Shown: positions 33,783-42,548, counted from the stretch's first letter. The stretch: 64,000 nucleotides of DNA from JBDRDD01 sp043821115 (GCA_043821115.1 JBDRDD010000004.1:1-64000); one strand, 5' to 3'. Translations and numbers: made by a program. The notes: generated by a model from the letters alone, not told the origin.

Positions 33783-35240
33783 ATGAAAAAACATAGTTCA
33801 GATAAAAAATTAATTGAAGATATTTTAAATATTCCTTCAGAATCTCAAACTATTGAATTTAAACGTTTAACTGAAGAAAAAGTTGTAGTTAAAACTATTG
33901 AAACTGCTGTTGCTATGACTAACACTGAAGGTGGAGTTATTATTTTAGGAATTGATGATCCTGAGAAGACAAAATTGAAAGGAATGGAACGTATATTTGG
34001 AATTGATAAAAAAATCGATATATTTGATGCGTTAGGCAGAGAAATTCAAAGAATTATTCCTCCGATGTCCAGAATATGGCCTCCCAAGATAATAGATGCA
34101 GATATCAGTAAAAGAATTGGATTGCTTTTTATCCCTAAGGCCATTTTTAATTTTCATTCAATCAATAATCATGTCTATGTTCGTGCTGAAAAAAGTAATA
34201 GACAATTAAATGCGCATGAAGTTGTAAAATTTGCCTATGCCAAAGGATTTGAAAAAGCAGACAAAGGATTAGTTGATGTTGACTTCAGTTTGTTAAAAAC
34301 ATCGTTTTTCCATGAATGGAAGCAAGCCAGAAACATTAATGGAGGTTCAGTAGAATCTGTGTTGGAAAAGACGGGACTTGTCAGAAAAGACGAAAAAGGC
34401 AAATTGCTTCCTACATTGGCGTCTGTTCTCCTTTTTGCTGAATTTCCCAACGACTTGACAGAGACAAAATGTGCTATTCGCGTTTTACAATATACAGGTA
34501 TAATAGAGAGAATTGGAGAAACACCTAATTTAATCGGTGTGCCTAAAACTATTCAGGGACCACTTGTAAAACAAATCGCAGATTCTCATGAGTATATTCT
34601 TAATATTCTGAGGACAGGAATTAGAATTCCTTCGGGATTTAAAAACGTTTATCAGATACCAGAGCGTGCAGTAAAAGAAGCTATTACGAATGCGGTTATT
34701 CATAGGGATTACCATATGAAGAGGGATATAGAAGTTAAAATATTTGAAGATAGGGTTGAGGTAGAAAGTCCTGGTTTATTTCCTTATAATATAACTCGAA
34801 CGAATATCGGATTGGTAAGAGCTGAAGGATATCGCAATGATCTTTTGGTAAAGCATTTACGTGAATTTCCATCTCCTCCGAATTTAGATCAAAATGAAGG
34901 CGTGAAGGCTATGAGACAAGAAATGCGGGCTCAAAATTTATATCCGCCGATATTTTTGACGTATCCTATTTATCAAGATTCAGTTAAAGTTGTGCTTTTA
35001 AATGAGTATCGTCCTTCTGAATGGGAAAAAATAAGTGCTTATCTTTCTGAAAAAAAATATATTACAAATGAGCAATCGCGGAAAATAACTGGTGTGGTTC
35101 AAAGAGATAAGATGGCTAGAATGTTAAAGAATTGGGTTAAGCAAGGACTATTGATTCAAATCATTCCCCAATCAGGATTTGTGAAGGGGACTAGATATAA
35201 ATTATCAGATAGTTCCGAAGTGATAAATAAAATTCATTGA
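33783..35240 (+). CDS. AlbA_2/Schlafen-like DNA-binding protein with GHKL ATPase and winged helix
   Basis: This 485-residue protein has three parts. Residues about 18-140 are an AlbA_2 (Schlafen-like) domain (SQTIEFKR, AVAMTNTEGGVIILGIDD). Residues about 295-400 are a GHKL-type ATPase of the COG2865 type (VKEAITNAVIHRDYH, KIFEDRVEVESPGLFP). A C-terminal winged helix follows (ITNEQSRKITGV, RMLKNWVKQGLL). Such proteins are annotated as putative transcriptional regulators or ATP-dependent helicase-like proteins, and many sit in defence islands. Its position next to a DpnI-like nuclease supports a defence or control role, by inference only. Confidence 0.85.
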   Translation: MKKHSSDKKLIEDILNIPSESQTIEFKRLTEEKVVVKTIETAVAMTNTEGGVIILGIDDPEKTKLKGMERIFGIDKKIDIFDALGREIQRIIPPMSRIWPPKIIDADISKRIGLLFIPKAIFNFHSINNHVYVRAEKSNRQLNAHEVVKFAYAKGFEKADKGLVDVDFSLLKTSFFHEWKQARNINGGSVESVLEKTGLVRKDEKGKLLPTLASVLLFAEFPNDLTETKCAIRVLQYTGIIERIGETPNLIGVPKTIQGPLVKQIADSHEYILNILRTGIRIPSGFKNVYQIPERAVKEAITNAVIHRDYHMKRDIEVKIFEDRVEVESPGLFPYNITRTNIGLVRAEGYRNDLLVKHLREFPSPPNLDQNEGVKAMRQEMRAQNLYPPIFLTYPIYQDSVKVVLLNEYRPSEWEKISAYLSEKKYITNEQSRKITGVVQRDKMARMLKNWVKQGLLIQIIPQSGFVKGTRYKLSDSSEVINKIH

Positions 35241-35244
35241 AAGC

Positions 35245-35318
35245 TACTTGTTTTTAGAAAAAACAAGTAAAATTTATCTCCTTTATTTTCAACGGTTTAT
35301 GAGCTTTTACTTGTTTTT
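35245..35318 (+). repeat. Three-arm inverted repeat able to form two exclusive hairpins
   Basis: Arm A, TACTTGTTTTT (35245-35255), pairs perfectly over 11 bp with arm B, AAAAACAAGTA (35259-35269), across a 3-base loop. Arm B, extended to 35272, pairs over 14 bp with arm C, TTTTACTTGTTTTT (35305-35318), which continues into more T residues. A-B and B-C hairpins exclude each other. It lies directly after the AlbA_2 gene and could act as a terminator or attenuator, or mark a transposition remnant. Confidence 0.75.
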
Positions 35319-35336
35319 TTAAGATTAAGTTGATTT

Positions 35337-35471
35337 ATGGTAGTGCATAAAGATTTTCCAAAAGATAAGTTCACAACATTAAATTCAGACATTCGCTGGT
35401 TTCCGACTGATTAGGCATTGCGTTTGGAAGAAGAGAAAATACTGGAAAGTCTTAAAGAAATAGAAATATAA
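35337..35471 (+). pseudogene. Broken short reading frame with one in-frame TAG
   Basis: From ATG 35337 a 25-codon frame (VVHKDFPKDKFTTLNSDIRW and FPTD) meets TAG at 35412-35414. The same frame then continues for 18 sense codons (ALRLEEEKILESLKEIEI) to TAA 35471. The peptide looks like protein text, similar in style to N-termini of helicase or restriction subunits, but I cannot identify it. It is most likely a remnant of a larger island gene. Confidence 0.45.
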
Positions 35472-35494
35472 AATCTATATAAGGAGGTATAAAG

Positions 35495-35809
35495 ATGGCA
35501 GAACTAAACCTTATTACCTGCATAGTACAGCGTGGCAAGGCTGATAAGCTTATCAAGGCCGCTATGGATGCAGGAGCGCAAGGTGCTACGAGCTTTTATG
35601 CACGTGGAACTGGGGTGCGTCAGAAGCTTGGGGTACTTGGTCTTTTTATCCAGCCCGAGAAGGAAGTCATCATGATAGCCGCAAGGCCCGAGGAGACAGA
35701 CGCAATATTTAATGCCTTGGTATCTACAGGCAAGCTGGACAGGCCGGGACTCGGATTTGCGTTTGTAAGCAAGATCGATAAGGCGATAGGACTGATGGAG
35801 AAGAAATAA
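35495..35809 (+). CDS. PII-like signalling protein
   Basis: This 104-residue protein has the PII ferredoxin-like fold pattern: NLITCIVQRGKADKLIKAAMDAGAQGAT at the N-terminus, a glycine-rich short T-loop region (RGTGVRQKLGVLG) and a second half ending FVSKIDKAIGL. The usual PII T-loop with its modified Tyr and the ATP-binding ending are not seen, so it is a divergent member and not classical GlnB/GlnK. The strong site AAGGAGG precedes ATG 35495. Its stop abuts the start of a membrane protein, suggesting that it regulates that partner, as PII-like proteins often do with membrane transporters. Confidence 0.8.
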   Translation: MAELNLITCIVQRGKADKLIKAAMDAGAQGATSFYARGTGVRQKLGVLGLFIQPEKEVIMIAARPEETDAIFNALVSTGKLDRPGLGFAFVSKIDKAIGLMEKK

Positions 35810-36556
35810 ATGAAAAGCTTTTTCATGAGCTTTCTTGTATGCACCATGATATTGTCCATATTTGGCGCAAAGCTTATAACTATTGCAGGCCATGCCATGA
35901 GGGATGTCCTGGAGCTCAAGGAGGAGTTTTCCAGTTCTAAGCTCAGCGAAAAGGAGCTCTCTGCTGATCCTGAGTATATAGAGGAGCTTCTTTCGAAACA
36001 TCACAGAAAATACAAAGAAGCTGCTAAATATGAGGATGAGGATGTAGGATACCTGCTTGATCAGATAGAGGCAGAACAGACTATAATTACAAACCCCTTA
36101 ATGGAAAAGTTGAAGAATATGGGGAAAGATACTGATGAAAAAGAGATTACAACGGTTATTAAGTTCTGGGTTTTTTCTATTATTAATAAAATAGAGTATT
36201 CCAACAACTTTATAGGCTCTGTTTTTCTTGTATCTGCAGTACTGATATTTGTCCTGGTGTTTATAACTTCGGGAGGACAGGCTTCCGGGGTAGGATATAC
36301 GTTTGCAAGGCTGGGTTTTAATGTAAGCAGACTCCTCATATTCTTCGGAGCATTTTTTTCGCTTATCATATGGTTTAGTTTGGAATATAACATATACATG
36401 GGCATGGCCGGGATAATATTGTGGGGGCCTTTTTCTGTACTCATATTCTCAGCTATTGCCCTTAAAGTTTATGATTTCAACAATCCTATCTGGAACAGGA
36501 TGTTTATCTCGACCATATGGCCGTTAATGGCCGGTTTAATCATACATGCATTTTAA
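35810..36556 (+). CDS. Membrane protein paired with PII-like gene, unknown family
   Basis: I do not recognise this 248-residue protein. It has an N-terminal membrane segment (about 3-22), a long charged helical region (about 27-120, with EEFSSSKLSEKELSADPEY) and four more hydrophobic segments between about 135 and 247. No ATP-binding or known transporter motif is visible. It begins on the base after the PII-like stop without a strong ribosome site of its own, so translation is probably coupled. A channel or transporter gated by the PII-like partner is a reasonable hypothesis, not a finding. Confidence 0.7.
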   Translation: MKSFFMSFLVCTMILSIFGAKLITIAGHAMRDVLELKEEFSSSKLSEKELSADPEYIEELLSKHHRKYKEAAKYEDEDVGYLLDQIEAEQTIITNPLMEKLKNMGKDTDEKEITTVIKFWVFSIINKIEYSNNFIGSVFLVSAVLIFVLVFITSGGQASGVGYTFARLGFNVSRLLIFFGAFFSLIIWFSLEYNIYMGMAGIILWGPFSVLIFSAIALKVYDFNNPIWNRMFISTIWPLMAGLIIHAF

Positions 36557-36565
36557 GGGGGGAAG

Positions 36566-37255
36566 ATGGAAGGAAGGTTAAAGATATATCTGCTCATTTT
36601 CTGTCAATTAATCCTCATGCTTCTCATTTTTTCTTTAATTGTATCAGCCAGCCCCATGGTGGGCAGCGTGCACACCGTGACCGTAACACTTATAGAGCCT
36701 CTTGATATAGAGATAAAGACGCACAGGGACCTTGTTCTTGAAGGCGCCAAAAGGAGCGTGAAAAGAAGGGAGAAGTACAGGGACCGCTACAGGCTCATAA
36801 AGTATCCAAACGGGGATGTCCCAAAGAATGAGGGTGCCTGCACCGACCTTATCATACGTGCATACAGAAATGCCGATATTGACCTGCAGCAGCTGGTTTA
36901 TGAGGACAGGGCAAAAAATATTAAGGCATATCCCAGTCTTTGGGGATACAACGGGCTGGATACGAATATAGATCACAGGAGAAGCCCGAATCTCTTTACG
37001 TTCTTTAACCGCTATGGTAAAAAGCTCACTTCGAGCACAAAACAATCAAACCTGGACCAGTGGCAGCCGGGTGATGTAGTCTTCTACTTCCACAGGAGAA
37101 AAGGCTGGCATGTAGGCATAGTATCAGACAGGAAAGATAAGAGGACCGGAATTCCGTATATCATCGATAATTCGTCTAATCCCGGGTATGCTTCCGAGAC
37201 ACATCTTTTAACAGACCATAGAAATGTCTGGGGACATTTCAGATTTCCATATTGA
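36566..37255 (+). CDS. DUF1287 family secreted or membrane-anchored protein
   Basis: The 229-residue protein has an N-terminal hydrophobic segment (about 6-28) and then the DUF1287 region: YPNGDVPKNEGACTDLIIRAYR, LDTNIDHRRSPNL, WQPGDVVFYF, WHVGIVSDR and GHFRFPY. The conserved Cys in GACTD and His in WHVGIVSD resemble the catalytic pair of NlpC/P60-like peptidases, so a cell-wall amidase role is plausible but unproven. GGGGGGAAG lies just before the ATG. Confidence 0.87.
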   Translation: MEGRLKIYLLIFCQLILMLLIFSLIVSASPMVGSVHTVTVTLIEPLDIEIKTHRDLVLEGAKRSVKRREKYRDRYRLIKYPNGDVPKNEGACTDLIIRAYRNADIDLQQLVYEDRAKNIKAYPSLWGYNGLDTNIDHRRSPNLFTFFNRYGKKLTSSTKQSNLDQWQPGDVVFYFHRRKGWHVGIVSDRKDKRTGIPYIIDNSSNPGYASETHLLTDHRNVWGHFRFPY

Positions 37256-37267
37256 GAAAGGCTATTG

Positions 37268-37819
37268 ATGCTAAATGACACCCAGAAGGAAAAACTGCTG
37301 CAAATTGCAAGAGAAACCATAGTTTCATATCTTTCTTGCGGCAAAAAGCCTAAATTTGACGTTAGTGACACTGATTTGTGTGAAGAATGCGGTGCATTCG
37401 TCACACTTCATAAAGATGGTAATCTTAGGGGATGCATAGGAAATATTATAGGTCATGAACCTCTATGGGAGACTGTGAGCGATATGGCGGTTGAATCAGC
37501 GACAGGAGACCCCCGATTTCCCAAGGTTAAAAAAGAAGAGTTGCCTCATATTGATATAGAGATATCGGTTTTATCTAAGCCAGAGCGCGTGAGGAGTGCA
37601 GATCAGATAGAGCTTGGAAAGCACGGGGTAATAGTTAGAAAGGGATTTAGCTCCGGGGTGTTTTTGCCCCAGGTAGCAACGGAGACAGGCTGGTCAAAGG
37701 AAGAGTTCTTATCATCTCTTTGTTCTCATAAGGCAGGGCTTTCGCCTGACGCATGGAAGGACAAGACAACAGAGCTCTATACCTTTACAGCCCAGGTATT
37801 CGGGGAGAAAACAAAATAA
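37268..37819 (+). CDS. AMMECR1-domain protein (AmmeMemoRadiSam system protein A type)
   Basis: The 183-residue protein matches AMMECR1 domains: the hallmark LRGCIGNI, SDMAVESATGDPRFPKVKKEE, IDIEISVLSKP, GVIVRKGFSSGVFLPQVA and GWSKEEFLSSLC. In many anaerobes the domain occurs with a Memo-like protein and a radical SAM enzyme; neither is adjacent here, so it stands alone in this window. The molecular function is unknown. ATG 37268 is preferred to the TTG one codon before it. Confidence 0.87.
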   Translation: MLNDTQKEKLLQIARETIVSYLSCGKKPKFDVSDTDLCEECGAFVTLHKDGNLRGCIGNIIGHEPLWETVSDMAVESATGDPRFPKVKKEELPHIDIEISVLSKPERVRSADQIELGKHGVIVRKGFSSGVFLPQVATETGWSKEEFLSSLCSHKAGLSPDAWKDKTTELYTFTAQVFGEKTK

Positions 37820-37830
37820 AAGGAGATTCG

Positions 37831-40113
37831 ATGAAAAAGCTATTTACTCTTTTAGGCGCAGTCGTTATTTTTTTATCGGCTTTTTATCTGTCTGCAGATG
37901 CCAGCCGCTGGTCCCAGAATAAGCAATTAAAGATAAACTCCATTAACGAAAACTCTAATGAAGTAGGGCAATTTGAGCTCTTTGAAGTGACTCTTGATAT
38001 ATCAGCAACATTTGATAATCCTTTTGACCCTGAAGAGATTGATGTGACCGGGCATTTCACCTCGCCAAGCGGCAAAGAGATAGATATGCCGGGGTTTTTC
38101 TTCCAGAATTATATCTATTCCCCCAGGGCTGGTGAAAAGCTCCTTGATAGCCTGGGCAAACCTGTCTGGAAGGTCAGGTTTGCACCGAGGGAACTTGGCA
38201 AATACAAATATTTCGTGTCGGTGAGGGATAAGAAAAAGGAAGCCAATACAAAGACCTCTACATTTACCTCTGTAGCCTCGGATAATCCGGGATTCCTGCG
38301 TCCAAGCAAAACCGCGCCCCACTATTTTGAATTCGAATCGGGCAAATCCTTTTTCGGAGTAGGTCAGAGCGTTGCCTGGGTTGAGACAAAGTATAAGGAT
38401 CATAAGTACTATTTTTCTAAAATGAGAGAGAGTGGCTGTAATATCTCCCGTATCTGGACCGTTCCATGGCATATAGCACTTGAATGGACTAATAAAGGCA
38501 ATAAAAAAGGTGATTTTGACGGGATAGGCCTATACAATATGAGCCATGCCTGGAAGCTTGATGAGATAATATCCGTGGCTAAGGATAGCGGCATCTACTT
38601 TATGCTTACCATGGCCAATTATGGGGATCTCATGGTAGAAAAGGGCCCGTGGAATGAAGAGATGTGGAAGTATAACCCGTATAACATTGAGAACGGCGGT
38701 TTCTGTAAGACACCGGAGGAGTTTTTCACTAATGCAAAGGCCAGAAAGCAATACAAAAAGCGTATGAGGTATGTTGTGGCCAGGTGGGGATATACCCCGA
38801 ATATATTTGCATTTGAGTTCTTCAACGAATACAAGATACCCGTACACTGGGCAAAAGAGATGAGCGGGTATATAAAAGAGATTGATCCTGCCAGTCATAT
38901 GGTATCGGCAAGCCTGTGGTACCCTCCAAGCATCAAATATGATGAGAATGCTCTCTGGAGCCTTGATGAGATAGACTTCTCGCAGATACACCTCTACGGA
39001 TACAAGGGAGTCCCTGCAGATTTATCTGGAAAGTTGATAACTGATATACACGAAAAGATTACAAAGTATGATAAGCCGTGTCTTGTGGCTGAATTCGGTA
39101 TTGACAGCGCAAAGGACAACAGGTTTTATGATAAAAAGGGTACGGGCGTAAACCTTCACAACGGCCTGTGGGCTGCAACACTTGCCGGCTCAAGTGCAGG
39201 AGTACTGAACTGGTGGTGGAACAGTTATGTTGACCCAAAGAACCTTTACTCTCATTTTGCGGCACTTGCTAATTTTGTATCTCGGGTCGAGTGGAACAAG
39301 GGGAAATGGGAGATCATGGGAACAAGCTACCCGGAAAAGGCAGTCAAAAAAGGATCAAAAAAATATGAGGACATGGTTATACAATGCATTAGTGGGTGGG
39401 GTGATCTAAATTCAGATAAACTGACAATCTTAAATACCGGGGAGATACAGGGAGGGATAATAAGCAACTATTTACATTCCCCCGAGAAGGACGATATACG
39501 CACCACCCCGGAATTCACGGTTAATTATCCTTCCAACGGCAAATTCATACTCCATGTGGACTCGGTATCCACCCAGGGACACCTTCTGATATATCTGGAT
39601 GGTAAAGAAGTCCTGAGCAAAAAACTGCCGACCGGACCCAAAGGAGAGGGCCAGTGGAAGGATTCTACGTGGCTTGAGGAATGGAATGTATGGCAGTCAA
39701 AATACGACAAGGATTTTGAGATAGACGTTCCAAAAGGCAACCATACCATACGCCTTGAGAATACAGGAAAAGACTGGATAAGGATATCCCTTATAACGCT
39801 TACCGGATATAAGATCCCCAATGTTGCAAACGTTAGGGCCATAGGCCTCAAAAGAGGCGACGAGGGACTCCTCTGGCTGCAGAATATAGATAGTAACTGG
39901 TATACAGACAACAATAACGAAGAACCAAAGCCTGAAGAAAATGTTCATGTAACACTTTACGGGTTTTCTGATGGGCAATACAGTGTCCAGTGGTGGGATA
40001 CATGGAAGGGCGAGGTAATAGAGACCAGTGTCGTTACCGCAAGCGAAGGCGAGCTCACCCTAGGACGTGATGTGATAGAGACAGATATCGCGGCAATAAT
40101 TAGGAAGAAATAA
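37831..40113 (+). CDS. Secreted glycoside hydrolase with DUF5060 domain
   Basis: The 760-residue protein starts at ATG 37831 (AGGAGA upstream; the frame is open earlier inside the AMMECR1 gene). A signal peptide (about 1-24) leads to a DUF5060 beta-sandwich (about 40-150), then a clan GH-A barrel. The acid/base is probably Glu333 in FEFFNEY and the nucleophile Glu421 in CLVAEFGI. After about residue 500 a beta-rich carbohydrate-binding-like region follows (GKFILHVDSVSTQGHLLIYL). It probably cleaves a beta-linked polysaccharide; the substrate cannot be read. No other carbohydrate genes adjoin. Confidence 0.87.
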   Translation: MKKLFTLLGAVVIFLSAFYLSADASRWSQNKQLKINSINENSNEVGQFELFEVTLDISATFDNPFDPEEIDVTGHFTSPSGKEIDMPGFFFQNYIYSPRAGEKLLDSLGKPVWKVRFAPRELGKYKYFVSVRDKKKEANTKTSTFTSVASDNPGFLRPSKTAPHYFEFESGKSFFGVGQSVAWVETKYKDHKYYFSKMRESGCNISRIWTVPWHIALEWTNKGNKKGDFDGIGLYNMSHAWKLDEIISVAKDSGIYFMLTMANYGDLMVEKGPWNEEMWKYNPYNIENGGFCKTPEEFFTNAKARKQYKKRMRYVVARWGYTPNIFAFEFFNEYKIPVHWAKEMSGYIKEIDPASHMVSASLWYPPSIKYDENALWSLDEIDFSQIHLYGYKGVPADLSGKLITDIHEKITKYDKPCLVAEFGIDSAKDNRFYDKKGTGVNLHNGLWAATLAGSSAGVLNWWWNSYVDPKNLYSHFAALANFVSRVEWNKGKWEIMGTSYPEKAVKKGSKKYEDMVIQCISGWGDLNSDKLTILNTGEIQGGIISNYLHSPEKDDIRTTPEFTVNYPSNGKFILHVDSVSTQGHLLIYLDGKEVLSKKLPTGPKGEGQWKDSTWLEEWNVWQSKYDKDFEIDVPKGNHTIRLENTGKDWIRISLITLTGYKIPNVANVRAIGLKRGDEGLLWLQNIDSNWYTDNNNEEPKPEENVHVTLYGFSDGQYSVQWWDTWKGEVIETSVVTASEGELTLGRDVIETDIAAIIRKK

Positions 40114-40123
40114 GGAGATTTTC

Positions 40124-40519
40124 ATGAATTGTCCTGTATGCGATGAACCTATGATAGTTCTTGAGCTAAGCGAAGTGGAAATAGACCACTGCCTTGAGTG
40201 CGGGGGTATATGGCTTGACGAAGGGGAACTGGAGGTTTTGCTTGGGAGCTCAGAAGAAAAGGATAATATGCTCAAATCCTTGACCGGAAGTGAAGAGATA
40301 AAGGAGGACCCCAGGAAATGCCCTATATGCCTTAAGAAAATGGGCAAGGTGCTCTGCGGAGTCGATAAGAAGGTATGTATAGACAAATGCGATAGAAATG
40401 ACGGAATTTGGTTTGACAAGGGAGAGCTGGATGAGGTAATAAAGATGGGGGGGCTTGATAAGAACAGGAAAGTATTGGATCTTCTTGAAGATATGTTCGG
40501 GAAGAAAAAAAATAATTAA
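40124..40519 (+). CDS. Double zinc-ribbon (zf-TFIIB-like) protein
   Basis: The 131-residue protein contains the same module twice: CPVCDEPM, CLECGGIWLDEGELEVLL at 3-40, and CPICLKKM, CDRNDGIWFDKGELDEVI at about 65-105. In the second copy the last CxxC is CDRND, so one zinc ligand pair is incomplete. Such modules are common and of unknown role in bacteria. It is 10 bases from the hydrolase and 14 from lemA. Confidence 0.85.
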   Translation: MNCPVCDEPMIVLELSEVEIDHCLECGGIWLDEGELEVLLGSSEEKDNMLKSLTGSEEIKEDPRKCPICLKKMGKVLCGVDKKVCIDKCDRNDGIWFDKGELDEVIKMGGLDKNRKVLDLLEDMFGKKKNN

Positions 40520-40533
40520 AAAGGAGGAAGAAT

Positions 40534-41082
40534 ATGCCATTTGTACTATTAGCGCTTGTGATTGTCGTTGTTGTTTCGCTTGTAGGGATATACAATGCCC
40601 TGATAGGCCTTAGAAACCGGGTAAAGAATTCCTGGTCCCAGATTGACGTGCAGCTCAAAAGACGCCATGACCTTATCCCGAACCTGGTTGAGACTGCCAA
40701 GGCCTATATGAAACACGAAAGGGAAACGCTTGAGAACATAACCAAGGCAAGAAGCCAGGCAATGAACGCAAACGGGGTAGGCAACAAGTCAAAGGCAGAG
40801 GGAATGTTAAGTGATGCCATAGGAAGGTTCATGCTTGTAGTCGAGAATTATCCTGATCTTAAGGCAAATCAGAACTTCCTGTCCCTGCAGGAAGAACTTA
40901 CTTCCACAGAGAACAAGATCGCCTATGCAAGACAGGCATATAACGACCAGGTTCTTTTCTTCAACAACAAGATACAGATGTTCCCGTCAAATCTTGTTGC
41001 AAACATGTTTAGTTTCAAGATCGAGGAATTCTTCGGCATAGCAAAGAAGGAAAAGGAAGTCCCAAAGGTAAACTTCTCCTGA
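40534..41082 (+). CDS. lemA: LemA family protein
   Basis: The 182-residue protein has a single N-terminal membrane segment (about 3-22) and the LemA helical domain: LIGLRNRVKNSWSQIDVQLK, RRHDLIPNLVETAKAYMKHE, YPDLKANQNFLSLQEELTST and ENKIAYARQAYND. Its function is unclear. LemA genes commonly neighbour M48-type metalloproteases, as here. Confidence 0.95.
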   Translation: MPFVLLALVIVVVVSLVGIYNALIGLRNRVKNSWSQIDVQLKRRHDLIPNLVETAKAYMKHERETLENITKARSQAMNANGVGNKSKAEGMLSDAIGRFMLVVENYPDLKANQNFLSLQEELTSTENKIAYARQAYNDQVLFFNNKIQMFPSNLVANMFSFKIEEFFGIAKKEKEVPKVNFS

Positions 41083-41099
41083 GAACGGTGTAGAGATAT

Positions 41100-42533
41100 A
41101 TGTGGGAACTGATCCAGTCTAACAAAAGAAAATCAATCTTGATATTCCTGCTTATGGGCCTTTGTCTATTGCTGCTCGGGTATTTTATAGGTCAGACATG
41201 GCTTGGCCCTGACGGCGGCCTGTTTGGCATAATATTCGCCCTGGTTATATGGGCGATTCTTTCTGCCATAAGCTATTTTGGCGGAAGCGGCGTACTCTTA
41301 ATGTTGAGCAGTGCAAAGGAAGTATCCCATGATGTTCATCCGCAGCTCTATAATATCGTCGAGGAGATGAAGATTGCCGCCAACTGGCCCCATATACCAA
41401 AGGTGTATATCATCGCGGATAGGGCGCCGAATGCCTTTGCCACCGGTGTAAAGCCTGATAAGACAGCCATTGCCGTAACAGCAGGACTTCTTTCAAGCTT
41501 AAACAGGGATGAGCTCCAGGGTGTGATAGCCCATGAGATGTCACACATCGTGAACAGGGATGTTCTTTTCGTGACATTTGCGGGGGTTCTTCTTGGAAGT
41601 ATTGTCATGATATCCGAGGTATTCTTAAGAAGCATGTGGTTCTCCGGGGGATCTTCAAGAAGATACAAAGCAGGCGGGAAGTCCGGCTCCCACCCGGCTG
41701 TTGTGATAATTGCAATAATTCTCGCAATTCTTGCTCCGATAATGGCGAGACTCCTTTATTTTGCACTCTCTAGAAAAAGAGAATATCTGGCCGACGCCTC
41801 GGCTGTAAGGCTTACAAGATACCCGGAGGGCCTGGCAAGCGCTCTTGAGAAGATAGCCGATTCAGGCCTGACACCTGCTTCTGCAAACAAGGTAACAGCT
41901 CCCATGTATATAATTAATCCCATGAAGAAAGAGGGCATGCAGCTTTCAAACCTGAGCAGTACACACCCGCCTATTTCCGAGCGCATAAACATATTGCGCA
42001 ATATGGCAGGCGGGGCAAATTACGCGCAGTACCAGAAAGCCCTCTGGGCAACACAGAAGGGAAGGACATTCGTTCTGCCGGCATCGGGCCTGCATGATAC
42101 AACAGATATGCCTATAAGAAAATCATCGGTCCCTGCAACAATGACAAAACCCGGCAAGCACGAAGTGCGAGACCTGGGAGACCTGATGAGGGTAGTAAAC
42201 AATTACGCCTTCCTTGGGTGTGTTTGCGGGCTGAAGATCAAACTTCCCCCGGATTTCAAGAAAAAGGAACTCGATTGCCCGAGATGCGGCAGGCACATTG
42301 CCATGCCTCATGCAGAGCTTGCGGCACTTGCCGCGGCAGCAGGCACAGGGGGTATCGGGGAACAAAAACAAGCAACAAAAGAACCCGGGCAGGTTCAGAC
42401 ATATATAAGACGAGTAAAAGGGTGGGAGAGCTTTAGATGCTCCTGCGGGCACATGATGCAACTATCCCCTATTTTTAAGGCATCTCATATGAAATGTCCG
42501 GCATGCGGAAAAACAACAATGATCAAAAGTTAA
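41100..42533 (+). CDS. M48 family membrane metalloprotease with C-terminal zinc ribbons
   Basis: The 477-residue protein has two N-terminal membrane segments (about 13-33 and 40-62). An M48 catalytic domain follows with the zinc site HEMSH in VIAHEMSHIVNRD, further hydrophobic segments and the third ligand in KREYLADASAVRL. It is HtpX-like in the core. After about residue 340 it is extended by an unusual tail with CxC/CxxC patterns (FLGCVCGLKIK, CPRCGRH; SFRCSCGHMM, CPACGKT) that forms two zinc-ribbon-like modules. It probably clears damaged membrane proteins; it is paired with lemA. Confidence 0.9.
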   Translation: MWELIQSNKRKSILIFLLMGLCLLLLGYFIGQTWLGPDGGLFGIIFALVIWAILSAISYFGGSGVLLMLSSAKEVSHDVHPQLYNIVEEMKIAANWPHIPKVYIIADRAPNAFATGVKPDKTAIAVTAGLLSSLNRDELQGVIAHEMSHIVNRDVLFVTFAGVLLGSIVMISEVFLRSMWFSGGSSRRYKAGGKSGSHPAVVIIAIILAILAPIMARLLYFALSRKREYLADASAVRLTRYPEGLASALEKIADSGLTPASANKVTAPMYIINPMKKEGMQLSNLSSTHPPISERINILRNMAGGANYAQYQKALWATQKGRTFVLPASGLHDTTDMPIRKSSVPATMTKPGKHEVRDLGDLMRVVNNYAFLGCVCGLKIKLPPDFKKKELDCPRCGRHIAMPHAELAALAAAAGTGGIGEQKQATKEPGQVQTYIRRVKGWESFRCSCGHMMQLSPIFKASHMKCPACGKTTMIKS

Positions 42534-42548
42534 AACGAGGATAGCTAA

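Larger units (their letters stand above)
32334..35494. mobile_element. AT-rich accessory island with DpnI-like nuclease
   Basis: Between metH and the PII-like gene, base composition shifts to much higher A+T, and codon choice changes with it (AAA, AAT, TTT, ATA dominate). The stretch carries a restriction nuclease, two small unknown genes, an AlbA_2/GHKL protein, a repeat cluster and a broken reading frame. No integrase, transposase or flanking direct repeat was found, so the transfer mechanism is unknown. Boundaries are approximate. Confidence 0.6.

Noticed and set aside
35412..35414. TAG recoded as an amino acid
   Set aside because: TAG ends normal genes here such as guaA's neighbour carB and recX, so a decayed gene is the simpler reading.
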